Shown here: in pieces, positions 34,895 through 46,797 of the stretch | Layout: the number at the start of each line of letters is the position of its first letter | Numbering within the stretch: the stretch's first letter is position 1 | From: Pseudorasbora parva | Taxonomy: Eukaryota; Chordata; Actinopteri; Cypriniformes; Gobionidae | NCBI RefSeq assembly: GCF_024679245.1 | Contig: NC_090185.1 | Location: forward strand, 3,257,464-3,321,463 | Direction of reading: 5' to 3' | DNA length: 64,000 nt | Position numbers and translations under genes: made by a program | Notes under the pieces: generated by a model | Told to the model about the DNA's origin: nothing | Seen by the model: the letters and a program-made list of their open reading frames with translations, nothing else | Databases searched by the model: none

Positions 34895-35656
34895 GTCACA
34901 GCGTGATTGGCTGTTCTCTGCTGATGTCACAGCGTGTGATTGGCTGTTCTCTGCTGATGTCAGAGCATGTGATTGGCTGTTCACTGCTGATGTCACAGCG
35001 TGCGATTGGCTGTTCTCTGCTGATGTCAGAGCATGTGATTGGCTGTTCACTGCTGATGTCACAGCGTGTGATTGGCTGTTCACTGCTGATGTCGCAGCGT
35101 GTGATTGGCTGTTCACTGCTGATGTCGCAGCGTGTGATTGGCTGTTCACTGCTGATGTCGCAGCGTGTGATTGGCTGTTCACTGCTGATGTCACAGCATG
35201 TGATTGGCTGTTCACTGCTGATGTCACAGCGTGTGATTGGCTGTTCACTGCTGATGTCACAGCATGTGATTGGCTGTTCACTGCTGATGTCACAGCGTGT
35301 GTTTGGCTGTTCACTGCTGATGTCACAGCGTGTGATTGGCTGTTCACTGCTGATGTCAGAGCGTGTGATTGGCTGTTCTCTGCTGATGTCAGAGCGTGTG
35401 ATTGGCTGTTCACTGCTGATGTCAGAGCGTGTGTTTGGCTGTTCACTGCTGATGTAACAGCGTGTGATGGGCTGTTCACTGCTGATGTCACAGTGTGTGA
35501 TTGGCTGTTCTCTGCTGATGTCAGAGCGTGTGATTGGCTGTTCTCTGCTGATGTCAGAGCGTGTGATTGGCTGTTCACTGCTGATGTCAGAGCGTGTGAT
35601 TGGCTGTTCTCTGCTGATGTCAGAGCGTGTGATTGGCTGTTCTCTGCTGATGTCAC
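34895..35656. repeat. 33-bp minisatellite, about 23 copies
   Basis: The same unit as at 5458-5768, with variants GTCACAG, GTCAGAG and GTCGCAG. At least four frames remain open over more than 190 codons purely because the 33-bp unit has no stop in them. Each unit keeps ATTGG and TGATGTCA. Confidence 0.96.
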
Positions 35657-35669
35657 AGCTAAACTCCTG

Positions 35670-36174
35670 GGCCCTGTTTTTCAAAAGTAATCCACTAGGA
35701 TTTTGGATAACGGATTGGATCAAATCTTGAAAAGGTGTTTTTCAAAAGAAAAAACGGATTACATAATCAGATTAGATCACGTAATCCAATCTTGGTTTTG
35801 ATCCGGATCAAACCTTTAGTGTGGGTTTTTCAAAACTTTTTTGTAGGATTTGGATCACTTTGATCCAAAAAATATGGATTAAACTGATCCCATCAGAAGG
35901 GTGGATTCAGCAAGGATTTCATGGCCAAAATGTGATGAAAACTTTAAAAATGTATCAACTAATACTATATTTGGATCATGCAGTATCTTACAAGATATCC
36001 TATTTATTCATAAGGTTTTAATTTGATTTGTTCATCCGTCAGGCTACAGTGATTAGGTTGGCTTTAACGTATTCTGCCTTTCAGTATAGGCCTAAAACAA
36101 AGTAGAAAGAGTTTGGCTTCATTAAATAATCCTCCAAACAGCTGTCAAAAACAATACATTTTATTGTCACTAAT

Positions 36175-36265
<91 letters not shown>

Positions 36266-36749
36266 AATCGAAAATATTTTTGTTTTTAGAATATTTATTA
36301 GTGATGCATACAATGATTACAGTACATCTATACTTGATAGTTGTTATAAATATCCTCAATGCACAGTGTTTGTGTTGTAGGTCTCAGATAAGCAGTCCGC
36401 AAGAGGATGGGGTGGGTTTTTTCTTGTTTTGTTTTTTTAATGTGTGTGTTTTCATTTCAAATAAAAATGAACTTATATTGACCTCACACTTGCTGTTCTT
36501 CTTGTTGCTCTTTACATACAGTTCTACATTGTGATTTCCTATCATGTTTGAGCACTGGTTATCCAGCACTGGTTATCCAGATTTGGTGATCCTGAAAAGT
36601 TCCTATCTGGATCAGATTGATCCAATCCGATGTTGCTTTAAAAAACTGGCTCCAAAAGTAACCTGGATTACGTGATCACGGATCGCACAAAAAGGATTAC
36701 TAAATCCGGATACATTTTATCCGGATTAAACCTTTTGAAAAACCGGGCC
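35670..36749. mobile_element. Harbinger-like MITE with CTG target duplication
   Basis: 1,080-bp element with terminal repeats GGCCCTGTTTTTCAAAAG and, inverted, GGCCCGGTTTTTCAAAAG. CTG duplications flank it (35667-35669, 36750-36752). Subterminal GGATTA/GGATCA motifs recur on both sides. A (TA)n run fills 36177-36262. The mirrored copy at about 34250-34270 shows the empty site. Confidence 0.85.
36177..36262. repeat. (TA)n microsatellite inside the MITE
   Basis: About 86 bases of perfect TA dinucleotide. Confidence 0.95.
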
Positions 36750-37393
36750 CTGAACTCAGGATCAAAGCCTGAATAGATTGGTTTGGTTTTGTCAACTCTA
36801 AACTAATCCTGTAACCCTGAGTTTGTTAAACTACCATCATGGTCCAGGCCCCAGATCCAGAAGAGCTGGAAAAACATTTTAGTTTTAGTTCAATAATATA
36901 AATGTTCACTGAAGTTAAAAACATTTTATTTCCGCTATTTGTCAAGGAAACATTTCTCAATGAAGTTTAACTTGATGTACTAAAATATCTAAAGCTGAAA
37001 TAAAATGAATAAAAACTACACAGGGCCTATAAAACCCCCAAAACTATTAACAATCACACACACACAGAATTACTAAAACCTTAACTACAATGAAAATGGA
37101 CAATATAAGAATAAAAACAGGCTCAAAACATTGATCAAAATATAATATTATCTCAATGATAGTAAAATAATATGATACACTGGTTTGAGTCTCACAGGAG
37201 CTCAAGATTTAAATGTTAGTTTAAGACTCACTAAAGTAACTTTGAGGAGAAAACCATCGAACAGGATTATTTCTGAAGCAATTTATCAGTCTTTTGTTGT
37301 CTTTTCATATTAATAATAACAATAATTAATGTGTTTTATGGCTTCAGTCGCTTCTGTAATAAATGACTGGTTAAAATTAAAACATTTCTTCAG

Positions 37394-40300
37394 GAGGGAT
37401 TGAAGAGAAGAAGAAAAGCGTGAACAGAGGAGATTCAGTCACTCTAGACTCTGGTCTCACTGAAGTGAAGGATGATGATTGGATTCAGTGGAGGTTTAGA
37501 AACGCTTTAATCGCTGAACTCAATAAACAGGCCGACAGCTTGACTGTATATGATGATGTTCTTGATGGGAGATTCAGAGACAGACTGAAGCTGGACAATC
37601 AAACTGGATCTCTGACCATCACAAACATCACAATCAAACATGCTGGACTTTATCGACTATGGATCAACAACTATAAGACTAATCATTTCTTTCTCGCTGT
37701 CATTGGTGAGTTAAAAACATTTACACCTGTTTTTTAATGACAAAGTTCAAATGGATTCATACAAAATTTTGTTTCTTTTTGTAGTTTTATGATATTGTTT
37801 ATTTCAAATGTTGAACTATTTAATTTAATAAACCATTATAATCTGTTGATCTGAGACAAACCCTGTTTCTGTTTGTTCTGTCTGTTTGATGATTCAGTGT
37901 CAGTGACGGAGGGAGATTCAGTCACTCTAGAGTCTGGTCTCACTGAAGTGAAGGATGGTGATCGGATTTGGTGGAGATTTGGAGATAAAGACACTTTAAT
38001 CGCTGAAATCAATAAACGGGCCGACAGCTTCACTGTATATGATGATGTTCTTGGTGGGAGATTCAGAGACAGACTGAAGCTGGACAAACAAACTGGATCT
38101 CTGACCATCACAAACATCACAATCAAACATGCTGGAGATTATAGACATTATATATTTTATGGAAAGTTCAGCCAATATCAGAATTACATGCCTTCTTATA
38201 TTCTCTCTGTCTATGGTGAGTTAAATATCAGTTCCCTTTCAGTGCGTATTAGGGGTGACCCCGAATAGTCGAAGATTCGATGCATCGATATGCGGAGCCT
38301 GATTCGACCACTGATCTCACGGTCGAATCTTCACGGGTGTTATGAAACGAGAATTATACCATTTTGGCAATATGGGGGTGATATATGGTTGGTCAATAAT
38401 TTAAAGACGTGTCGTGGTGCTGAACATCTTTAAGAATTTAAATTTTAACATCCGGTGTGGGCGCTGAGCTTCGCACCGCGCCTTTAAAATTCAAACACGT
38501 TCAATGAGTGTATACACACACCGGCGGCAGCATTCAGCGCCTGTCCCCGGCCACTCAGGAAGAGCGCTTTTTCAAGGTTTTATATTAAATTTATATTATA
38601 TTTCCCTCAAATCGTCAATGTACATCCTGATTTAACCCTATGCTACAAGATACACTCATCGTGCAGCTCTTCTGTCAGTCAGTCGATTCAAAATTGAGCT
38701 TGCGTGTATATAATGTGCGCGTCAGGTGGCGGTGTGATCCTGAGCTTCACGTCCTTCACCCCCCTTAGGCACAATCGGCATAAGAACGTGCATGTAAATG
38801 CACTCAGTGTTCTTTTCCTCTCTAGGCAGGTTTTTTTTTTTAGGTTTATTTATCAAAATGTTCTTTTATATATTTGTGTGATGTTCTGTATTTTGATCGC
38901 GGCTTTAACATGTTATGAGAAAATGGTTTATGAATGTTTATCCACCACATTACCTTTTAGGCTATTTAAACATAAATAAGAAAGCCATTGTCAGATCATC
39001 TGTCAGTTGGCAGGCAGTTTTGGTAGCTTTATTAAAAGTTGTTGCTGTGTGCAGTGTGTAAAGGAAAAATTAAAAATAGGTTTACCCTTCTGCTGACAAG
39101 CGTTGTGCCCCTCCCAACCCATTCACACACACATAGATGATTCGACTATCGGTTGACCATAGAGAGATTTGACAATTCTGATTTGAATGTCTAAATCCTT
39201 AGTCGAGGACAGCCCTAGTCTGTACACTACGAGTTACATCAGTACTGATGAAATGGGGTTTCGCTTAGAAAGCCAGCTGCCTTTAATCTTAATCAAAACG
39301 ATCCAATGACATGGAAATGTCATGGGTCTGCGGAATTTGCTTAATGCAAGCCCGCCCCACAGCGTGGTTATAAACGGCGTTGCAAAACAGTCACGCATTT
39401 ATGTTTCTGCTTCAGAGCCGAGTTCAACTTGCCTATACCTTAGCGATCTTTCTCTTCAAGAAAAAAAAAAAAAGCGAGTATCTCCCCAGAGTGTTGGTGT
39501 GATGCCGCATTCCAGCGGGTTCCGCATTCCTGTCGATCTGTGCAGTGGTCTATGCAGGTCTGTGTGTTCTCCCTGGGCGTCTCAGCATTCTGCTTGATTA
39601 AAAACTCCTCACCAAAAGCATTGCACGTGGTCTTTTTAAAGATGTCTCGCCTGTGCTCCGTTCCTGGGTGTTGTCGGCTGGGTTTGACGGACATGAGCGC
39701 TGCTTGGTATGCTTGGGCTTAGTGCATGCTGAGCGGGCGTTCATGGATGCGTCATGTTCCCACTGCGGGAACATGAATATCGCAGTGTTGAGATCGAGAC
39801 TCGGTGAACTCCGTGCTGGAGGGAGAGCCTCCTCTACCCCAATCTGATGTCTCCGCGAGAGGCAGCACTTTGGCTGGTGGTCAGGGTGATCTGAGGGTAA
39901 CAGTGTGGAGCAACCTGCCGCACATGCTTTGGGCCGCACCCCCCTCCGCAACACTGCCCGTGGTGCTTCCGGATGAAGGCACTGGTGTTTCCTGGCCTGG
40001 GCCCAGTGTCTCATTCGGGGCGCCGGCGGACGATGCCATGTCGATCACTGCATCTCAAGGCGGGCTTGATTCCTCTGGAAGTGAGGATTTGGCTGTGTTG
40101 AGTGGAATCCTCCGCCATGTCCCGACCGTTCAAGGTTCAATGATTGGTATGTGGGGGTAGCCCGCGCCGATTGCAGCCGCCAGCCTCCAGTGCCTTTTTT
40201 TCCCCGAGTTGGACGAAGAAGTGTCGAAGTCGTGGAAGGCTCCATTGTCTTATCACAACCACTCGGCAGCCGCTTCCGCCTTCCCCCAGAGGAGGGCCGG

Positions 40301-43159
40301 GGGAGAATCTTTTATTACAAAACACCCAACCCACTGCTGGCCCCCAAAAAGGGGCCGGTGGCACCCTTTTGTTGGTTAAAGAAAGAACCAAATCATTCAC
40401 CTCCGAGCCCCAAGAGGGCGCAACTGGCAGTGTGTGCCGCCTCATTGCCTCAACACTCTCGGTCCCCTATGTCGCCAGCCGCCTCCCAGTCAAGACCCCG
40501 CGGGACGCTCCGCCGTATTCCGATTTGGGCTGGCCCTGTCTCCTCACGTCTTTACGAAGGTCGTCAAGGCAGCCCTAGTTCCACTCAGGCAACTCGGGGT
40601 TCGCGGCAGCAGGTTTGCGAACACAGGGACTTGGTTTTCCACCATCTTGCCTGTCTGGGCCTTCAGGTCAACTGGGAAAAGAGCAAACTCTGCCCAGTGT
40701 AGAGGATCTTTCAGTGCAGAGGAGGCACCGTATTGCGGCACCGTATGGCACTCGAGTCCCGAGTTGTGGAACCTCCACGTGTGGCTCCGTGACGGCACAC
40801 GGCAGGTTTGAGTGGCCTACCACCACCGGTGGTCAGCATTATCACTTCAGCGAGGGCCTACACTTTGAAGTGGAACCTCTTCGTCACCTGGTGTGCTTCT
40901 CGAGAAGATCCCACCAAATGCCCGGTCGGGTCCATGCTCTCCTTCCTCCAAGAAAAAAAAAATATATAGTGTACTGTGCTAATTAGTTGAGATTTCTTAC
41001 AGCTCTTACAGGTTGTTGGCCTTGTTTGTTTCATTGCTTCTATTACTCTCCCCTTTTTTGTAAGTCGCTTTGGATAAAAGCGTCTGCTAAATGATTAAAT
41101 GTAAATGTAAATGTTTGTCTGTTACGGAGGGAAGCAGAAAGGGAAGGCTCTCTCCAAGCAGAGGCTGTCCCACTGGATAGTGGATGCCATTGTCCTGGCT
41201 TACCAGGTTCAGGTCTTGCCATGCCCCCTTGGGGTCAAAGCACACTGCACTAGGAGCGTAGTTGCCTCATGGGCGTTAGCGCGTGGCGCCTTGCTGACAG
41301 ACATCTGTAGAGCTGCAGGCTGGGTGACACCGAACACATTCGCCAGGCTTTATAATCTGCGAGTGGAGCCTGTCCTCGCGTATACTAACCCCAGATGGCC
41401 AGTGACTGGACATACGCTGGTGTCTTCGCTTGCTGCGCCATTCCCCTCCTAAATGGACCTGATACGTGCACTTACATTTGCTCAGGTGAACCTCCGAAGG
41501 CCCTGAGTTCCTCCAGCACTGTTGATGCCGGCACCAGAGTGCATGCCCGAATGGTCCCAGCCCTCGTGTTAGGTGCCCCGTGTGCACGGTTTCCCCCCAG
41601 GCAAACCGTCACATGTGTACTCTCCACGGTAAATCTCCTTGACCCTTGCCACCCCTGGGGTTGAAAAAACTTTTCCACCTGCGGCTGGATACTCCAGGTT
41701 CTTCCGTGTGCAGCGGATACGTGGGTCATACGTGTATTCCTAAGTCCTCCCTATGGGTAGGCGCTGTGATTGCATTTCTCCAAGTGGGATATGCCTCCCA
41801 GTGTACCTTGGTAGCTGAGCCGGCCCCTCGTCGTTTTAAACTCCAAGGCAGCGTGCTCAGGTCAGCCCAGGATGCTGGAAGACAGCGCTGTGGCGTGATT
41901 AGACTGGACCCCCATTTCGTCAGTACTGACATAACTCATAGTGTACTGACTGAAATGGAATGTCTCGGTTACGTATGTAACCCTCGTTCCCTGAAGGAAG
42001 GGAACGGAGACGTTACGTCCCCATGCCACATCCGCTGTGCCGCTGGGATGGCCGGGGCGGTAGGCCTCGGCTCCTCAGCAGGTAACATAAATGCGTGACT
42101 GCTATGCAACGCCGTTTATACCCACGCTGTGGGGCGGGCTTGCATTAAGCAAATTCCGCAGACCCATGACATTTCCATGTCATTGGATCATTTTGATTGA
42201 AATTGAAGGCAGCTGGCTTTCTAAGTGAAACCCCCATTTCGTCAGTACTTCAGGGACCGAGGGTTTCATACGTAACCGAGACGTTTCACGTTTTATTTAT
42301 TACAGTGAAATCTACATAAAAATCTTATCGTGAATAATTCGTTAAAATGACTAATTCCCTTACTGTTTTACATTAACAGCAGGTTCATATCGAACTTTCT
42401 ATGAAATAGTTTTAAATGTTCTACTTTTGATCATCTTGGAACCTCTCAATATTTCTTCCTCGTCTGCTTGAATATCTTCACTCATCCTCATTTCTCTTTA
42501 TTCTCTGATGTTTTCCAGCTCGTCTGCCTGTTCCTGTCCTCAGCAGTAACTCTTCTCAGTGTTCTTCATCATCATCATCATCATCATATTGTTCATTGGT
42601 GTGTTCATCAGCGGTGAATGTGAGTCATGTGACTCTCTCCTGGTACAAAGGAAACAATTTATTGTCCAACATCAGTGTGTCTGATCTCAGCATCAGTCTC
42701 TCTCTACCTCTGGAGGTGGAATATCAGGATAAAAACACCTACAGCTGTGTGCTGAACAATCCCATCAGCCACCAGACTCAACATCTGGACATCACTCAAC
42801 TCTGTCACACATGTTCAGGTACGGCAGCAACGCTGATATTAGTTGATGTCAGCGCTGATATTAGCGTTTATTGACTGAGCTGATCTCAGTTTGATGTTTT
42901 TATTCCTCAGTCCACTGTTGTGGTCCCACTGAAGCTGTGATCCGATTGGTCCTCGCTGCTCTGGTGGGCGTGGCTACTGTCATGATTGTGGTTTATGCCA
43001 TCAGATCCAGAAGAGCTGAACGAGATCAAGCTCATATTCACACATCAGGTACATGATTGATGAGGTCATCTCTCACAAACTGATTTTGCATATATTAATA
43101 TTGGTTTAGATTGATTAATTTATGGCTTCATATGTTCATCTTTTCCAGGAAGTGCTTGA
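37394..43159 (+). CDS. CD2/SLAM-family-like Ig membrane receptor, gene 3 (V-V-C2-TM)
   Basis: Exons: V1 37394-37705 (312 nt), V2 37898-38215 (318), C2 42519-42818 (300), TM 42911-43048 (138), last exon 43149-43159 ending GSA-stop. All junctions are phase 1 and every exon is open. V1 and V2 contain [14 protein letters not shown] and [14 protein letters not shown], with [10 protein letters not shown], and have no cysteine. V2 has an extra insertion ([14 protein letters not shown]) near its end compared with gene 1. C2 has seven TCA serine codons and six cysteines. TM reads VVYAIRSRR, where genes 1 and 2 have VVYDIRSRR. The V2-C2 intron contains a DIRS element with nested insertions. The signal exon is probably 29968-30019; a signal exon is missing at the position expected from gene 2. 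A polyadenylation signal is at 43318. Predicted role: cell-surface adhesion or immune receptor without signalling motifs in its tail. Confidence 0.8.
38250..39217. mobile_element. hAT-like MITE inserted in the DIRS left end
   Basis: Ends read AGGGGTGACCCCGAATAGTCG and, inverted, AGGGCTGTCCTCGACTAAGG. They are diverged inverted repeats with no clear duplication beside them. The open frame at 38704-38979 lacks domains. Confidence 0.55.
40950..41114 (+). mobile_element. 3' tail of an L2-type LINE or related SINE
   Basis: GTAAGTCGCTTTGGATAAAA, then GCGTCTGCTAAATGATTAAA and a (TGTAAA)n tail form the characteristic 3' end of a common fish L2-type family. It interrupts the recombinase region of the DIRS element. 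Confidence 0.75.
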
Positions 43160-44235
43160 ATCTAAAGCAGAACGCTGAACTTTAAAGATTCTTCAAGTGT
43201 GTTTTTGTCATCATAAATACTGATGATTATTTGAGCTTCTGCTCTCTTTCAGTGTCAGATTTTTAAAATCTTATTTGTAAGTTTATATTTCTCTCTGATA
43301 CAACAATGATATAAAATAATAAAGAGTCACACAGATCTCACTTTAATACTGCTGACGGATCTAAAGGTTTTCAACAACAACCTGTGTTGTATTTGAAGAA
43401 AGCAACCTTACATTGGTGTTTTTTTATTTTCTTTGTTTTGTTTTATATTAATTTCATTAGTCATTCATGTATTCAGATTATTATGATCTGATTTACTTCA
43501 CTTATCATTTAATAATGTTATCATTATTGTTAATTTTTGTCACTTTGTGTGTTCTATGACTTATTGTCCTCATTTGCTTGCTCTTGTTGTTTAATCTTAT
43601 GATTGTGTGTTTGAAGGGATGTTTGTCTTCACGAGTAGGAGATCACAGAATGTCTCAAGGCTTTTATCATCACAGGACGATGTTGTGAAGTAGTAATTCT
43701 CCATAGTTTTTCTCTTGGTATAATAACACTTGTTGTAAATGTATTGGTCAGATGAAGCCAGAGCATTGAGTGGTGTAACTTCTGGACAGACTCTGAGCAT
43801 TGAAACATATGCAACTAAGATTATTCAACAAACTCTGTTATGATCATCACTTCGTCTCCTGCTTTCTCAGTCAAATTCTCAGGCTGATAGACTTATATCT
43901 TCTGGCAAGGATTCGGCGCCGGGGCTGAATCTGATATTTGGAGAGCCATCAGAACCAACATTTTGGCTCGATCTAACATGCCGTCCATTTGCCAAATGTA
44001 TTTTCTTGCCTTTTCAATAAAGTTTTCTCGCTCTGAGGTTCAAGAGTCTCTCCATGTTTTATTATTTACTGTCGAGCGCCTCCTGGAGGAATAATTCATA
44101 TATATATAAAAAAGTTCAGCAGTGGCCACAAATACAGCATTATTTTAAAACATTCTTTGTAAATGTTTAAATTGTTATTAGCTCATTAATTTTCTTGTTG
44201 TTTTATCAATCCACAATAATAAACACACAACAGGC
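43160..44235 (+). other. Gene 3 3' flank, duplicate of the gene 1 flank
   Basis: Near-identical to 8093-9180, including the polyadenylation signal AATAAA at 43318-43323. Small differences include a missing CTGCT near 43840. No further gene is recognised. Confidence 0.6.
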
Positions 44236-44245
44236 CGAGCTATGG

Positions 44246-44715
44246 GAATAGCGAACAGCGCTGAAAACTTTCCAGGCAGGTTTTTTTGTCTGCACAGACC
44301 TCAGGCTCTCCCACTCCACCGCCCCGGTCTTTGAGATCTCCATCCAGAACCGCTTCTTCCCTTCTTTGTGAGTCAGAATGCGATGCTGTGATTATCGGCA
44401 GTTCCATCGTTCGGCACGTCCATGCTGCCTCAGGACAGGTAAGGTGTGCAGTCACTGTTTTCCTGGTGCTCGTGTTCTTGTTGTCTCTGCACAGATTCCG
44501 GCGATCCTGAATGGTGACGAGAGCGTCGGAGTGATTTGTGCTGAATGCGAAGGTGAACGGCATCAGGATATGGCAGACGGAGGTTCTGAAGACGGACTTC
44601 ATGAGCCTGATGGAGACGGTAAGCAGAACATCACACGCGACGAGGGTCATCATGTCCGGAGCGCATCCCACATATCGATGAGGACTGAAAGGTTCAGCAG
44701 ATTATTTGCTCTAAA
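44246..44715 (+). pseudogene. Decayed LINE ORF1 with SGNH-hydrolase-like domain, copy 2
   Basis: Same frameshifted series as copy 1 (DAVIIGSSIVRHVHA, SHCFPGARVL, RFSRLFALNE), cut at about 44715, where different LINE-derived sequence begins. Confidence 0.68.
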
Positions 44716-45455
44716 TGAAATGATATTTTAATGAAATGAATTATTGTAGAAAGCCATTTTCCTCACAGAACTGTTGTATTTGAGCAGACATGAACTGTGG
44801 GCTACAGTCTGATCTGATGGTAAGGGTCAGATTATGACGAATGAACTTCCTCCAATGACTTTATCAGCTGTAGTTGATTTGAGTATCGCATACTCATGGT
44901 GGTCCTCAGCAAAGACCACGAGAAACAAACAAGTCCTCCACACAGACCATATGATCAGCTTTATCTCCATACTGGTGTGATGAATCTGGTCTTCAAGCAG
45001 AAGGAACTGGATGAAAAATTTGAATGCGACTGATCTACAATCTGATTTCTGACTTGTGATGCAGTCTGAATCATAATCACATCATGTTTATCCGTCTGGC
45101 CTGAGGAAAACTTAGTGACTGAGCCTGGTTTCTCCCAAGGATTTTTCTCCATTATTGGTTTCCTTGCCACTTTCTCCTCTGACTTGCTTAGTTGTGGACA
45201 CTTAATATTCAACAATATTATGGATTTGACTGCACTGACACTTTTAGATGAGAGCTGGAGGATGACAACACTATTTTCTGAAGAACTGCTTTATAGATTA
45301 AATGATCTAATTTAATAATTGATGATCTTTACAAAGGAACTGATTCAACACTGAACTAACTTCAGCTGAACAATGACATTTTTCTTTTTTTTTCCTGTTA
45401 TCACTATAAGGCCGCTTTGAAACAATCGAAGCATCTGCACGTAATAATCACAGCT
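44716..45455 (+). mobile_element. L2-like LINE 3' region
   Basis: 44768-44900 matches 23262-23385. GAGCCTGGTTTCTCCCAAGG and TTGCTTAGTTGTGGACACTT, then GGCCGCTTTGAAACAATCGA, are the usual 3' signature of L2-type elements. No intact coding frame. Confidence 0.6.
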
Positions 45456-46139
45456 AGGGCCCTATCTTGCACCCAGCGCAATTGACTTTGTACACCGACG
45501 CATGTGTCATTCCTATTTTGCACCCACGCAAAGCGCGCTTTTCCCTCCACAGAAACACGTCGCTAAACTATTGAATGAACTAGCGCTCCCTGGGCGGTTC
45601 AGCGCAAAAAAGGAGGCGTGTTCCGGCGCAAACAATCCCTGGTGCTATTTTGCTGTTTCATTAAACAGTTGCGCCACTGACCAGAAAAAACCCAGTCTAA
45701 AGTCAGTGGCATGTTGCGCGTTGTTCATTATGCTATTTTAAGGGAGCATACTTGACCATAATGTATAGCATGTACAACGCGCATGCACTTTGCTCATGAA
45801 ATCTACACAGATGCAACAGTTATTTTTGCAAATCATTAATTGTTACACTAAAAAAAATATTAACACATGAGATGACGGAAATCATTGTGGTGTGCCACGA
45901 AGATGTGAAAAAATAGGCATAAATCTAGCTTACAAATTATTCAGGCTAATTGTAGTAATTAAGGATCAGACCTGTTTGCCCAATAGTGGCAAGACATATC
46001 TGTATATAAGGACATCTGACAAACTGGTTTGTCCGTCAAGAACCAGGAAAAAAAATCGACTGAAAAAACTGTTTAACTGACGCTATTTAGGGTGGGTTTC
46101 TCCCATCCCCTTACAACACAACTCCTCTGTCTTCTTACG

Positions 46140-46385
46140 AAAGGAAAATATATTTACCAATATATTATTTGAAATATATTTTAATATATTGTAAATATAT
46201 GGAATAATATATTGATTGGTATTATAAAATATATTATATATTCATGTAATATATTGCAAAATATACAAATGGTTGCCGCTTTCAATATATTGCAATATAT
46301 TGAAAAATATAAATATTAATTCCCATATATGTGAATATATTGCCTAATGCATTGCATGAAATTTTCCAATATACTGCAGTCTCCT
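46140..46385. repeat. AT-rich stretch with recurring AATATATT motifs
   Basis: AATATATT, TATATTGCAATATATTG and related short palindromes recur many times over about 245 bases. It is not a simple dinucleotide repeat. Confidence 0.7.
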
Positions 46386-46735
46386 CGGCTGTGAACCGCT
46401 CCTGGCGTGCGCCTGGTAAATACGCCGTAATAATAGCGACCCATAATGGAGCTTGCGCAGCTGCTTTTAACCTGTTAAGCTGACTCCGAAATTTTGAAAA
46501 AATCCTAAGAAATGTATACTCAGACTAAAACAAATACAGTTTGTGAATCCTTTGCACTAAAAGCATAATTATGGTCTCATTTGAAAGCAGACACCTGGCA
46601 GTTTACTGTAAAGTCAAAATGATAATATTTTTCATAATAAAAAAAAGCTATAATAAGCTTCAAAGTTTTGTAAAGTTATTAGAAATGTATTTGTATGAAA
46701 TATCTTTATGAAAATAAAATTGAAGTGGGCCTTGG

Positions 46736-46797
46736 TGTAACCGGCCCAACTCTGACCACTGTTACGCTCTGCGTTGTGTTGTGTACAGTTGAATAAC
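46736..46797 (-). mobile_element. Truncated 3' long terminal repeat
   Basis: TGTAACCGGCCCAACTCTGA and the following about 40 bases repeat 48026-48087. On the minus strand this is the end of the terminal repeat, fused directly to the gag frame. Confidence 0.7.

Larger units (their letters stand above)
34125..36853. mobile_element. Inverted-repeat DNA transposon carrying the 33-bp array
   Basis: The 61-bp terminus TGGGGCCTGGACCATGATGG... (34125-34185) is matched by its exact inverse at 36793-36853. Subterminal sequence, including two inverted 33-bp units at 34270-34320, also mirrors the right side. The interior holds a common fish repeat (34320-34610), the 23-copy array and a nested MITE. The superfamily is uncertain; the termini resemble Harbinger-type ends. 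No transposase is seen. Confidence 0.75.
38232..42284 (+). mobile_element. DIRS-like retroelement with nested insertions in gene 3 intron
   Basis: Inverted terminal repeats lie at 39238-39404 and 42084-42250, about 165 bp and containing GCAAGCCCGCCCCACAGCGT. Between them are gag-like debris (40150-40400), reverse-transcriptase pieces ([20 protein letters not shown] near 40530, [17 protein letters not shown] near 40650) and the recombinase C-terminal region at 41111-41370, with [37 protein letters not shown] and the catalytic His-x-x-Arg and Tyr. Frameshifts inactivate it. The intron sequence to left and right matches the continuous gene 1 intron near 7210, which fixes the borders. Confidence 0.82.

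Noticed and set aside
34895..35656. CRISPR-like array
   Set aside because: The 33-bp units are directly adjacent with no unique spacers, and the host is a vertebrate.
34895..35656. MHC class II-type X2-Y promoter module in the 33-bp unit
   Set aside because: The CRE-like and CCAAT elements are present, but the spacing is about 7 bases instead of the roughly 20 of X2-Y, and no X1 box is seen.
34874..35723. Long open frames (267 and 275 codons) on both strands over the 33-bp array
   Set aside because: The unit is 33 bp, a multiple of three, and lacks stops in several frames. The peptides are pure 11-residue repeats, open on both strands at once, and lie inside a transposon.
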